From: UBA8337 sp965221415
GTDB taxonomy: Bacteria > Pseudomonadota > Alphaproteobacteria > RS24
Reading direction: 5' to 3'
Length of the DNA: 64,000 nucleotides
Assembly (NCBI GenBank): GCA_965221415.1
Contig: OZ244887.1
Location: forward strand, 248,001 to 312,000
Shown here: piece after piece, positions 29,368-37,761 of the stretch
Layout of the letters: the number at the start of each line of letters is the position of its first letter
Numbering within the stretch: position 1 is the stretch's first letter
The notes under the pieces: generated by a model
What the model was told of the DNA's origin: nothing
Database searches by the model: none
The model's input: the letters and a program-made list of their open reading frames with translations, nothing else
Position numbers and translations under genes: made by a program

Positions 29368-31695
29368 TTATTCAGCAGGGGGCACCATGGGTTTAGATTC
29401 CCCACGACTATCAATCGCAATCAGTAAAGGGGGCAATAAAAGGAAGTCCAAAACAAGCGCCATGAAAATAGTCAAAGCGACAACATAGCCCAACATGGCA
29501 TTAATCAGAAACGGCGATAAGGTCAGCACCATAAAGCCCGCCACAAGGACAAAAGAACAAACCCACAGCGCCGTTCCAACAGTCGCAAAGCTATAGCGCA
29601 CCGCATCTTCCGAGTTGTAATTCAGCTCAATCCGCGCATGGCGATATTTCGTCAGCATATGCACCGTCGCATCGACAATCAGACCAATCGCGGTCGCCCC
29701 AACAAAAGCTGTCCAAAAGCCAACCTCATCGCGATAGAGCGAGAAAAAGCCCATCGCGACTATCGGCGGCGCAAGGTTAGGAATAAGGCTAATCAGCCCC
29801 AAGCGGAGGCTTTTCAGCGCCAACATCAGACACGCCGAGATAAGCACAAAAGCGATAATCGTCCCGCTGGTCATCGCGCGGAAATTGCGCTCGCCAATAT
29901 AGGCGAACATGACCGACTGGCCAGATGGGTCGACCCGCATGCGCTCAGGGGCGTTTTGCGTAAGCCAATTCTTTGAGCGCGCTTGGATGGCTTTCATGTC
30001 CTGCGTGCTAATGTCGTGCAGCGTGGCGATGAGGCGCGATGCAGATTTATCTACATTGAGTTGGTCATTTAAATCCAGCCCATAGGGCAGCGACATTTCA
30101 TAGAGCAGGACATATTGCGCGGCCAAGTCGCGATTGTCTGGCACGGCGTAGAACTTTTGTCGGTCGCCGTTAAACGAACGGTTGACGCGCTTGACCACAT
30201 CCGAGAACGCCGCCACATGTTTGACTTCAGGCTGTGTGCGTAGCCAGTTGGCAAATGCATCGAGCGTCGCCAGATATTGCGGGTCGGCCACAGCCCCTGC
30301 ATCGTCTCCTGCCAGCGAATAATTAATCAGGTAAATCCCCGTCAGATTATCCGCCGCCCAATCCGAGGCCACCCGAAAATCAACGGTCTCGTCAAAATAA
30401 TCGACAAATCGGTCGTTAAACGTCAGGCGTGGCAACAAAGCCGCCCCAATGAGCGACACCGCCAGCATAGAAATCAGCAAAGGCTTACGCTTCGAGATAA
30501 TCGCATCGGCCAAGACGCCCATCCATCGGCTTTGGCGGTCGACCGTCGGGCTGCCCGACATGGGAAACACCGAAAGCAGCGCAGGAAATATCGTCATCGA
30601 TAAAAACCAAGCACAAATCGCGCCTATGCCTGCCAGTGCGCCGAGGTCGCGATAGGGCGGCGCATCCGAAAACTGCAAGGAGAACAAGCCAATCGCCGTG
30701 GTCACCGAGGTTAGAAATACCGGCTGCGCGTTGACCCGTAGGCTGTCTATAATCGCCGCCTTTTTGTCGAGGCCGCGCCCTTGCGCCACCAAGGCGGTGA
30801 TAAGAATATGCACACAATCAGCCACCGCGACGGTGAGGATAATGGTCGGCGCGCCCGATGCAGGCGGCGAGAGGGGGATGCCTAGCCAACCGCCTATCCC
30901 CATCGCCATGGCCGCCGACATGGTGACCGCAATCATCGTCGCAATCATGCCGAATAATTTACGCGTGGTGACAATCAGCACCACGGCAATCAACAAAAAC
31001 ATGGTGGGGGTGAGCGTTGCTAAATCGCTCTGTGCGGCTTCAGCGAATGCATTGGACAGCATTTGCGAGCCGGTGAGTTCAATACGAATATCGGGATATT
31101 TGGCGCGCATTTTTTCGTGCAAATCGCGTGCCGCGCTAACGATGGATGTGGTCGCCACCGTGTCATCGACGGGCGGGCGCAGCGAAATCAAAACAGCGGC
31201 GGTGCGCTTATCCAGTGATAAAAGCCGCCCCGCCAGCAAAGGTTCGCCTAAGACTGTGTCTTCTATATAGGTAATTTTCTGCGGCGAGATATCAGCTGGA
31301 TCTTCGAGCAGGGCGCGGACTTCTAAATCATCCTCGCCAATGGCGCGGGTGTTCTGGAAATTGGTCAGGCTATCGACGCGGGTCGAAAATGGAATCTGCC
31401 ATCCCGCCTCGGTAATCTCATACGCCAAGTTTAGGGCTTGCGCCGAAGTCGCCGCGCCACCGTCCTTGGGCTGATAAACATAGAGCAGCGTGTCAGGGCT
31501 AGAATAAGTCCGCTCCAACTCCTCAAATGCCGTTAGGTAAGGATTCTCATTGGAAAAGAAGTAGCGATAATCATTCGTAAAGCGTAAGTGCTGACCGCCC
31601 GCAATCGCCGCCAGACCAATAAGTAGCGAAAGCACGATGACCAAATAAGGGCGGCGGGTGATAAACTCACCATATTGCTGCATTGAAAAAAGCAT
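29368..31695 (-). CDS. MMPL/RND-family exporter
   Basis: 775 residues with about 12 membrane segments in two similar halves. Each half has one helix (ITRRPYLVIVLSLLIGL; ISKRKPLLISMLAVSLIG), a large periplasmic loop, and a five-helix bundle. It is shorter than HAE pumps and matches the MMPL/HpnN-like group that moves lipids or hopanoids out of the inner membrane. ATG 31695 is 6 bases behind AGGAG. The LolA-like gene begins in its stop. A strong hairpin separates it from the sensor gene upstream. The cargo is unknown. Confidence 0.9.
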   Translation of the reverse strand: MLFSMQQYGEFITRRPYLVIVLSLLIGLAAIAGGQHLRFTNDYRYFFSNENPYLTAFEELERTYSSPDTLLYVYQPKDGGAATSAQALNLAYEITEAGWQIPFSTRVDSLTNFQNTRAIGEDDLEVRALLEDPADISPQKITYIEDTVLGEPLLAGRLLSLDKRTAAVLISLRPPVDDTVATTSIVSAARDLHEKMRAKYPDIRIELTGSQMLSNAFAEAAQSDLATLTPTMFLLIAVVLIVTTRKLFGMIATMIAVTMSAAMAMGIGGWLGIPLSPPASGAPTIILTVAVADCVHILITALVAQGRGLDKKAAIIDSLRVNAQPVFLTSVTTAIGLFSLQFSDAPPYRDLGALAGIGAICAWFLSMTIFPALLSVFPMSGSPTVDRQSRWMGVLADAIISKRKPLLISMLAVSLIGAALLPRLTFNDRFVDYFDETVDFRVASDWAADNLTGIYLINYSLAGDDAGAVADPQYLATLDAFANWLRTQPEVKHVAAFSDVVKRVNRSFNGDRQKFYAVPDNRDLAAQYVLLYEMSLPYGLDLNDQLNVDKSASRLIATLHDISTQDMKAIQARSKNWLTQNAPERMRVDPSGQSVMFAYIGERNFRAMTSGTIIAFVLISACLMLALKSLRLGLISLIPNLAPPIVAMGFFSLYRDEVGFWTAFVGATAIGLIVDATVHMLTKYRHARIELNYNSEDAVRYSFATVGTALWVCSFVLVAGFMVLTLSPFLINAMLGYVVALTIFMALVLDFLLLPPLLIAIDSRGESKPMVPPAE

Positions 31696-31709
31696 AAGCG
31701 ACTCCTGTT

Positions 31710-31742
31710 ATTTGGGCAGACTATAATTGAATCTGCCCAAAT
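31710..31742 (-). promoter_or_regulatory. Perfect 11-bp hairpin between sensor and RND exporter genes
   Basis: ATTTGGGCAGA / TCTGCCCAAAT around an 11-base A/T-rich loop, 9 bases after the sensor stop and just before the ribosome site of the RND gene. No T-tract follows, so it may be a partial terminator, an mRNA processing or stability element, or a protein site. Confidence 0.55.
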
Positions 31743-31750
31743 AGGGTGAC

Positions 31751-32227
31751 TTATCTTTCGTCTCTCTCATGTCTCTTTTCATGTTTGCGCATACGAGCAG
31801 AGATTTTCTGCCGTGCCTCAAGCGACAAGCCTTGAGCCATATCGCGTAACGCGCCGTGCAGGGCTTCATTGACCCGTTGTGCGGCGGCTTGCGATTGGTT
31901 CAGCGCGGTCGTTATGTCGCCAGAATCGGGTGTTTCGGCACGCAGGCTTTGGCGGAAATCTTTACGCGCCATGCGAATATCCTTGATGGCAGTGCGCAAC
32001 TCTTGGCGGCGACTGTCAAAAACCCGCTCTGCGAGGTCTCTGTCGGCGCCCTCAAGATGCCGCAAAACGCGCTCTTGCGCTCTATCGGCGCGTTCTTCAA
32101 TCCAATTACTATCAGCGCGGATGCTTTTCCACTTCAGCGTGTAATATCCCGCACCGCCAATAATGAAAAAGTTGAACGCCAGTGAGACAATCAAAACACT
32201 ATAAATAAATTTCTTATTTTCTAACAT
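31751..32227 (-). CDS. Periplasmic CpxP/CnrX-like sensor protein
   Basis: 158 residues. One N-terminal membrane anchor (YSVLIVSLAFNFFIIGGAGYY) is followed by a long helical, charged domain rich in Arg, Glu and Ala with a basic His-containing tail. This is the layout of periplasmic heavy-metal sensors and CpxP/Spy-type chaperones. In CnrX systems this protein, with the anti-sigma factor, holds the ECF sigma factor silent until a signal arrives. No clear metal-binding cluster is seen besides tail His residues. It lies 9 bases after the putative anti-sigma gene. Confidence 0.75.
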   Translation of the reverse strand: MLENKKFIYSVLIVSLAFNFFIIGGAGYYTLKWKSIRADSNWIEERADRAQERVLRHLEGADRDLAERVFDSRRQELRTAIKDIRMARKDFRQSLRAETPDSGDITTALNQSQAAAQRVNEALHGALRDMAQGLSLEARQKISARMRKHEKRHERDER

Positions 32228-32236
32228 GTAAAGCTC

Positions 32237-32662
32237 CTATAGAGGTTCGGTTGGCATAAAGCTGCCGGTGATAATTTCGAGTGAGGCCATCAAGTCATTG
32301 CCGCTTATCACGGCATCGAGAATAGTCGGCGCCATCACAAATCCGCCGACCAAACAAGCCGCCAACATGGTCAGCGTCGCGCCCATCGTGGCGCGATTGG
32401 TGGAGCGCAATTCGGTTTCTGGTGCGGCCTCTAGCGCGAGAGATGCGTCCATTTGCGCGGTTATTTTGCTGCTCAAATCCGTCGGCGCATCTGGCAAACG
32501 TGCATCCAGCCAGCCGTCTAAGCTTTGTTCACGCGCCAATAAGGCAGAGGCTTTCGGCGTGTCCGCAATCATCGCTAACATGTCAGCGCGATAGGCTTCC
32601 GGCCAGTTTTCCGATTTGCCGCCATAGCTGGCAATCAGTTGTTCAAATTCATCAAAGCTCAT
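32237..32662 (-). CDS. Putative membrane anti-sigma factor
   Basis: 141 residues. The N-terminal cytosolic part opens with FEQLIASYGGKSENWPEAYRADM, a pattern common in short proteins encoded next to alphaproteobacterial ECF sigma factors. One membrane segment (TLTMLAACLVGGFVMAPTIL) sits near residues 96-115, then a short outer tail. There is no zinc-binding HxxxCxxC motif, so it would be a ZAS-independent anti-sigma. The call rests on its position directly after the sigma gene and before the periplasmic sensor. Confidence 0.6.
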   Translation of the reverse strand: MSFDEFEQLIASYGGKSENWPEAYRADMLAMIADTPKASALLAREQSLDGWLDARLPDAPTDLSSKITAQMDASLALEAAPETELRSTNRATMGATLTMLAACLVGGFVMAPTILDAVISGNDLMASLEIITGSFMPTEPL

Positions 32663-32678
32663 TTTTTATCCTTCACCG

Positions 32679-33278
32679 TTAAGCTATTTTTAGCTGGTCG
32701 CGTTGTCTGGCCAGTTCCTGATGCAATTTCGTGCGCGCGCGGCGCAAAATAGATTCGAGCGCCGCTAGCGTCAGCCCCATCAACTCGGCCGCCTCGCGCT
32801 GTTTTATCTCTTTATAATAAACCAACTCGATGGCCTGTTTTTGGTCGGGGCTTAGCGCGGCCAAAGCGTTGCGGATAAGCTGATTGCGCTCGGCAATCAT
32901 ATGCATATCTTCAACATTGGCGCGTTCATCAGCCGGCTCGGCGATGTCGTCAATATTTGTGGTCGCCCGCCGCTGCCGCAATATGTCGATGCAGCGATTG
33001 CTCGCGATACGATATAACCATGTCGTGACTTTGGCGTTACCGCTTTGCCAATTACCCGCATTTTTCCAAACCGACGCAAACACATCCTGCGCGGCTTCTT
33101 CTGCTTCGGCGCGATTGGTCAATTTGCGCGTGCAAATATGCAACACATAAGCCAAGTGGCGGCGTATCAATTCGGTACCGGCCTGTTGGTCGCGTTGGCC
33201 GATACGCACGAGTAGCTCATCATCCGAAAGAGGCGGCACCAAATGGTCTCCCTGTTTATAGTTCGCGTGTTGTCTCAC
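32679..33278 (-). CDS. ECF-type RNA polymerase sigma factor
   Basis: 199 residues, two-domain ECF sigma. Region 2 has RHLAYVLHICTRKLTNRAEAEEAAQDVF with WLYRIASNRCID; region 4 has LSPDQKQAIELVYYKEIKQREAAELMGLTLAALESILRRARTKL, with the helix-turn-helix. The start is a GTG at 33278. It heads the leftward block anti-sigma, sensor, RND pump, LolA-like, barrel, and probably MFS, so it should switch on its own operon. Just upstream a CGTTATAT stretch might hold an ECF -10, but I cannot fix a -35. Confidence 0.88.
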   Translation of the reverse strand: MRQHANYKQGDHLVPPLSDDELLVRIGQRDQQAGTELIRRHLAYVLHICTRKLTNRAEAEEAAQDVFASVWKNAGNWQSGNAKVTTWLYRIASNRCIDILRQRRATTNIDDIAEPADERANVEDMHMIAERNQLIRNALAALSPDQKQAIELVYYKEIKQREAAELMGLTLAALESILRRARTKLHQELARQRDQLKIA

Positions 33279-33344
33279 CTTATACCCTTTTGCTTCATTG
33301 GCTATTCAAACCATATAACGCAGCATCACAAAAATACTGTCGCA

Positions 33345-34016
33345 TTAAGCAGGAAGCAGCGCCTGAAAAGCACATTGACGCGCAGTCGCACTGTCTTTTT
33401 GCGCGATGGCGGCGGTCAATTGGGTATAAGCAGAAAACGGCGTTGGTGTCGCACGATGCGTCACTGTCCATGCGGCAAGATGGCCAGAAAAGCGCGCAAA
33501 ATCATTGCCCGACGCAGCGTAAAGCGCGGCAAGAAAGTCGATTTCATGCGCCGTATCGGCGTGTGTTTGCAAAGCGCGCAGCGCATCTTGCAGCATCTGA
33601 TTGTCAGCAATATCAGCGCGTGCGGCAGCTAAGGCGGCAAAATCAGGCTCAAGCGCACGGCGAATATCAAGCGCATCCGCAAGCCAATCCGCCAAAGCGG
33701 GCGTGCTTTCCAACCATATCAGAATATCTGGGTCCCATACCGCCCAATCGCGGCGTGGGGCGACTAGCGTGCCAATGCGAGGACGCGCGGTAATCAACCC
33801 TTTGCTGCTCAAAATCCGCATGGCCTCGCGCACAACCGTGCGTGACACGCCGTGTTCGGCACAAATCTGCGCATCTGCGGGTAATTTATGCCCTTCCGCC
33901 CACTCGCCACCCAAAATAGGTCGCGCTAAGGCTTCTGCGAGCTGGTCTGTAAGGCGTTTTTCTCTTGCCATACAGAGAATTTGAGATGTTTCGGGGTTTT
34001 TGTCAATAATAGCCAA
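33345..34016 (-). CDS. GntR-family transcriptional regulator (FadR subgroup)
   Basis: 223 residues at most; the start is ambiguous, as ATG 33971 (MAREKRLTDQ) fits the family N-terminus better and would give 208. The winged helix has LPADAQICAEHGVSRTVVREAMRILSSKGLI, followed by an all-helical FCD-like domain (LDIRRALEPDFAALAAARA) that binds a small organic acid through a metal. The final region is short. It lies 15 bases after the haloalkane dehalogenase gene on the same strand, so it may control that gene. The ligand is unknown. Confidence 0.85.
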   Translation of the reverse strand: MAIIDKNPETSQILCMAREKRLTDQLAEALARPILGGEWAEGHKLPADAQICAEHGVSRTVVREAMRILSSKGLITARPRIGTLVAPRRDWAVWDPDILIWLESTPALADWLADALDIRRALEPDFAALAAARADIADNQMLQDALRALQTHADTAHEIDFLAALYAASGNDFARFSGHLAAWTVTHRATPTPFSAYTQLTAAIAQKDSATARQCAFQALLPA

Positions 34017-34031
34017 AAATAGTATGACTAA

Positions 34032-34919
34032 TTAGACATTATTATCGTTTATCCAACTTTCAAGCGCCATTCCAATCTCGTCAGGCGAGTCTTCTTGGAT
34101 AAAATGCGACCCCGCCACCGTAACCTCGCTCTGGTTTTTCCATGTGCGGCAGAAATCACGCGCTTTACCCGTCAAAATACTCCCCGGCGCGGCATTGATG
34201 AACAGCTTTGGCATATCGCTCGCGGCCATGAAAGCAGCATAATCTTCAACGATTTTCACGACACTGGCGGGTTCGCCCGCAATCGGGATTTGTCGCGGCC
34301 ATGTCAGGGTTGGGCGACGGCCTTCGCCGACTTCAGCAAAAGGCGCACGATAAACCGCCATCTCCTCGTCGTTCAAGTCGCGCAACACGGCACTTGGCAG
34401 GACATTTTCGACAAATATATTTTTGTCCAGCACCATCTCCTCGCCCGCCTCTGAGCGAAAGCCTTGAAACACCGCGCGTGCGTTTTCTGGCCACTCGTCC
34501 CAAGATTCAATCGGCGCAACAATGCCTTCCATATAGCAAATGCCCGCGATATTTTCGGGGTGGCGTGCCGCATAGTGAAAGCCCAGCGCACTGCCCCAGT
34601 CGTGGATGACCAGAATAATATTTTCGGTAATGCCCAAGGCAGCCAGAGCCGCTTCGAAATATTTGCTGTGTTCGGCAAATGTGTAGCGTTCTAACCCGCT
34701 ATCGGCGAGTTTGTCGCTGTGTCCCATGCCAATCAAATCGATGGCGATGCAACGCCCGAGCTTTTCAGCATGCGGCATAATATTGCGCCACAAATAAGAA
34801 GAAGTCGGATTGCCATGTTGAAACACAATCGGGCGGCCATTGGGGTCGCCGAGTTCAACATAAGCTATGCTGTGTCCCAAAACGTCGATGGTTTTATGCG
34901 CAAGTGGTTTGGTGTTCAT
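34032..34919 (-). CDS. Haloalkane dehalogenase (LinB/DmbA subfamily)
   Basis: 295 residues from ATG 34919 behind AGGGAG. All catalytic positions of the DhaA/LinB group are present: nucleophile Asp107 in HDWG, halide-holding Asn37 (HGNPTSSYLW) and Trp108, acid Glu131 (MEGIVAP), and base His272 (GSHFIQED). Positions match LinB within one residue. It hydrolyses carbon-halogen bonds of alkanes to alcohol and halide in the cytosol. Marine bacteria meet many natural organohalogens. The GntR gene follows it on the same strand. Confidence 0.92.
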   Translation of the reverse strand: MNTKPLAHKTIDVLGHSIAYVELGDPNGRPIVFQHGNPTSSYLWRNIMPHAEKLGRCIAIDLIGMGHSDKLADSGLERYTFAEHSKYFEAALAALGITENIILVIHDWGSALGFHYAARHPENIAGICYMEGIVAPIESWDEWPENARAVFQGFRSEAGEEMVLDKNIFVENVLPSAVLRDLNDEEMAVYRAPFAEVGEGRRPTLTWPRQIPIAGEPASVVKIVEDYAAFMAASDMPKLFINAAPGSILTGKARDFCRTWKNQSEVTVAGSHFIQEDSPDEIGMALESWINDNNV

Positions 34920-34978
34920 GTCTTTATGCTCCCTATGATTTATCAAAAAATGACACAGAGCTTAGGCAAAAACAAGTT

Positions 34979-35656
34979 TTAGAGGCCGCGTTCATCCAGT
35001 AAGAATTGCAAGAACTCGCGATAACGATGGAGGCGGTCGCGCTCCATTTCGGCATTTTGAAAATAGCGCGTGTGTAAATCCGTAAGGCTGGTTTCGAATT
35101 TCACCAGCATCACTTCCATTTCATCGCGCACCATCAGGCTTTGATTTTCTAACTGGTCGAGCTCGCGCAGAATCGCTTGGCGACGGCTTTGCGTTTCGCT
35201 GGCAATGGTTTGAATCTGGCCGCGCATGTCGGCGACCAAAGCGGTGCGCGCTTGCGCCATCTCCGCCAGCAACGCCTCAGAGCCTTGCCACGCCTCATTG
35301 GTCTGGTTGCGAATTTCAATCAATGTATCTTGCATGCGCATCGATAAATTGGCCATTTCGCTGCCTGCACGCACGTCTTGCCCAATCGCGTTATTGATAG
35401 GCTCGGCGGCGGGCAAATCAAGCGACGGTGCTGGCCCGAAAGGCTCATCTTGCGGCGTATCTGTTGGCGTATCGGGTGCAAACTCAGCAGCGATGGCAGC
35501 GTCCAAATCATTGGCAGCGCATGGCGCGTCTGGTGTGGTTTCGGGGGGCGATATCTCCGCAGGCGTATCGCCGACGGGCGGTTTGGCATCCAAAATAGCA
35601 GTAATCGCCTCAGCAATCTCTGCCATACGCCGAACTTCGCGTTCCTCATCTGCCAT
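34979..35656 (-). CDS. Coiled-coil protein of unknown function
   Basis: 225 residues from ATG 35656 behind AAGGAG. Residues 1-85 are acidic and Pro/Thr-rich and probably disordered. Residues 90-215 form a long coiled coil (NLSMRMQDTLIEIRNQ, REL-DQLENQSLMVRDEMEVML). It ends FLQFLLDERGL. No membrane segment or signal peptide is seen. It is divergent from the GAF-TM-HlyD-like gene with about 130 bases between. I do not recognise the family. Confidence 0.7.
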   Translation of the reverse strand: MADEEREVRRMAEIAEAITAILDAKPPVGDTPAEISPPETTPDAPCAANDLDAAIAAEFAPDTPTDTPQDEPFGPAPSLDLPAAEPINNAIGQDVRAGSEMANLSMRMQDTLIEIRNQTNEAWQGSEALLAEMAQARTALVADMRGQIQTIASETQSRRQAILRELDQLENQSLMVRDEMEVMLVKFETSLTDLHTRYFQNAEMERDRLHRYREFLQFLLDERGL

Positions 35657-35785
35657 TTTACTCTCCTTACGCAACACTAGATACGCACAGGCAAATTTTT
35701 AGGTGTGTTTGCCATTGCACGAATCTGGTTCATTTTACACGAAACGAGGCTTTTGGCTATGACAGCTGCATTTTTTTGAGAAAGC

Positions 35786-36856
35786 GTGACTTTTGTGACA
35801 AGCGACTCGGATACTAGCGATATAATGGATGAGATTGATCCCGATATTGATGCGGCTTATCAGCAAGCCGATAGTCAGGATAGCGTTGGCATGCGTGCGC
35901 TAGCGGGGCTGTTTTTGCTTGAGCATGAGTTTCGCCGTGCGCCGGGGGCGGCGCATTTGGCGCGTCTTGTGGTCAATCGACTTAACCGTTTTGCGCCGTA
36001 TGACTGCGCCGTGTTTTGGACATGCAGCCCGCGCGGGCGGATTTATGACGTGACCATTTCGGGCATCGTAAAAGATAACGAGAAGAATAAAGATACAAAG
36101 CAGGTTCTCGCGTGGGGCGAAAAGCTCGGGGCGTGGCTCAGCAAGGCCGATTATCGTAACAGCCAGATAACGCCTGAGATGATTGATGACGACGCAAGCA
36201 TGGCCGACTGGCCAGACAATTTGCCAAAATCTGGTTTATATGTGCCGTTGCACCGTCAAGATGGCAAGCTGCGGGGGGGCATTGTTTTGCTGCGCGAGTC
36301 GCAATGGTCGCAACCTGTGCGGGTGATGCTTGACCAGTTGGCAGAGGCGGCAGCTTATACCGTCGACGCGCTCGATGCAGGCGTTCATGGCGCGACTTTT
36401 GCGCGAGGCCGCTTTGGCAGACTGATAGGGCTAGGGGTTGGCTTGGTGCTGCTTGCTTTGAGCTTTTTTATCAATGTGCCCGTCACGGTTGATGTGCCAG
36501 CCCGCCTTGCTGTTGCCGCGACGCTTGGCGATTTACCGCGTGGGCCAGCGCAGATTGATTTACAAATGCCGCCGCAGGGAGCGATGGCGTTGCGCCCCGG
36601 CTCATTGCTCAAGACAAATTATCAAGGCACAGCGTATGAGTTTGAGGTCGAGCATATTTCGCCTTGGATTGCGGGGTTGTTTGCCGACCGACATATTCGC
36701 GCGCGTGTGACTGTCGCCCCCGATGGTCTCGCCCCGCCAGCGTTGCAATCCATCACGATTGAAAATGCTTCGATGCCCTTGCCGCTTTATGTCATGCGCG
36801 TGCCGATTAACGCGATGCGCGCGCGTTTCAACCTCAATTTTCGCGTAACTGAGTAA
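35786..36856 (+). CDS. GAF-like - membrane segment - truncated HlyD-like protein
   Basis: 356 residues. Residues 1-30 are acidic. Residues 35-200 look like a GAF-type sensor fold (LARLVVNRLNRFAPYDCAVFW; YVPLHRQDGKLRGGIVLLRE). One membrane segment lies at 213-230. The rest starts VPVTVDVPAR like the first strand of HlyD/MFP adaptors and closes with a beta barrel, but the lipoyl and hairpin parts are missing. Start GTG 35786 has a poor ribosome site; ATG 35825 is possible. Its last 23 bases overlap the opposing binding-protein gene. The function is unknown. Confidence 0.7.
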   Translation: MTFVTSDSDTSDIMDEIDPDIDAAYQQADSQDSVGMRALAGLFLLEHEFRRAPGAAHLARLVVNRLNRFAPYDCAVFWTCSPRGRIYDVTISGIVKDNEKNKDTKQVLAWGEKLGAWLSKADYRNSQITPEMIDDDASMADWPDNLPKSGLYVPLHRQDGKLRGGIVLLRESQWSQPVRVMLDQLAEAAAYTVDALDAGVHGATFARGRFGRLIGLGVGLVLLALSFFINVPVTVDVPARLAVAATLGDLPRGPAQIDLQMPPQGAMALRPGSLLKTNYQGTAYEFEVEHISPWIAGLFADRHIRARVTVAPDGLAPPALQSITIENASMPLPLYVMRVPINAMRARFNLNFRVTE

Positions 36857-37670
36857 TGAGACTAGCAAGCGCGAGGGGGGTCGTCGCGCCTGCGCAGACC
36901 AATAAATTATTGTCGATGAACAATTTTTGGCGCGGCGCATAATGGCGCGTCAGGGCGGGGTGCAATAAAAACTCCATGCCGCGACTGTCAGGCCGCGCAC
37001 TCGTCTCATTGACCAAAATATAATCGGCGCGTGCCGCCACCGCACCCTCCAATGTCACCCGCCCCATCATATTATCGGTGATGTTGCGTCCCACATTAAC
37101 GCCCCCCGCCAGCGCGATAATCTCGTTTAATATATGCCCATCGCCGACAGTAAGATTGCGCCGCTGCAACGGCAGGATAGTCGGCGCGTTGTTCACAGGC
37201 TTGAGCGCGGCCATCTCGGCATCGAGTTTTTTAAGATAAGCTCTCGCTGCTTGAGTGCGCCCGATAGCTGCGCCAATATCCATGATTTCTGCACGCGCGG
37301 CGGCAAAACTATCTGCCGCATTTATCACCATCAGCTTAAAGCCAAGCTGCTTGATGAGCGCGTTACGCATCGGGTCAGAATATGACGAGACGATAATCAA
37401 ATCGGGCTTAAGCGCCAATATGGACTCTATCTGCCCCGTGCTTGTCGGGTATTCTTGTGCCGTTTTGTGAAAGGCCGACAGCTCAGCGTCGCGTGCCTGC
37501 GGGCTTAGCGCCAGCACTTGCGACTTTTCGGCAAACGCCATCAAATATGCATCGGCGCATAAATTGAGGCTCATGATGCGCGGCATAGCATCGGCTTTCG
37601 CAGGCATCGTCAAGGCGAGCAGGACAAGCATGACGCGATAGGTGCCACGATAGGTGAGTGGTTGAATCAT
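36834..37670 (-). CDS. BtuF-like periplasmic cobalamin/iron-chelate binding protein
   Basis: 278 residues with a signal peptide ending PAKADA. The class III binding-protein fold shows RIMSLNLCADAYLM at the start, the LALKPDLIIVSSY segment, and TVGDGHILNEIIALAGG. It lacks the long C-terminal variability of siderophore proteins. It should deliver corrinoid to the permease encoded divergently 91 bases away. The 3' end overlaps the GAF-like gene by 23 bases. A siderophore substrate cannot be ruled out. Confidence 0.8.
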   Translation of the reverse strand: MIQPLTYRGTYRVMLVLLALTMPAKADAMPRIMSLNLCADAYLMAFAEKSQVLALSPQARDAELSAFHKTAQEYPTSTGQIESILALKPDLIIVSSYSDPMRNALIKQLGFKLMVINAADSFAAARAEIMDIGAAIGRTQAARAYLKKLDAEMAALKPVNNAPTILPLQRRNLTVGDGHILNEIIALAGGVNVGRNITDNMMGRVTLEGAVAARADYILVNETSARPDSRGMEFLLHPALTRHYAPRQKLFIDNNLLVCAGATTPLALASLITQLREN

Positions 37671-37761
37671 GCTTTTGGCTTGCCATGGAAACCGATGCGT
37701 GTCCAGTCATCTGGCCGAAAAGTAAGTTGCAACCGCCTAGCGAGACCATTAGCTTGGCGGC

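Noticed and set aside
37671..37761. Second B12 riboswitch before btuC
   Set aside because: The 91-base gap lacks the B12 box and core segments.
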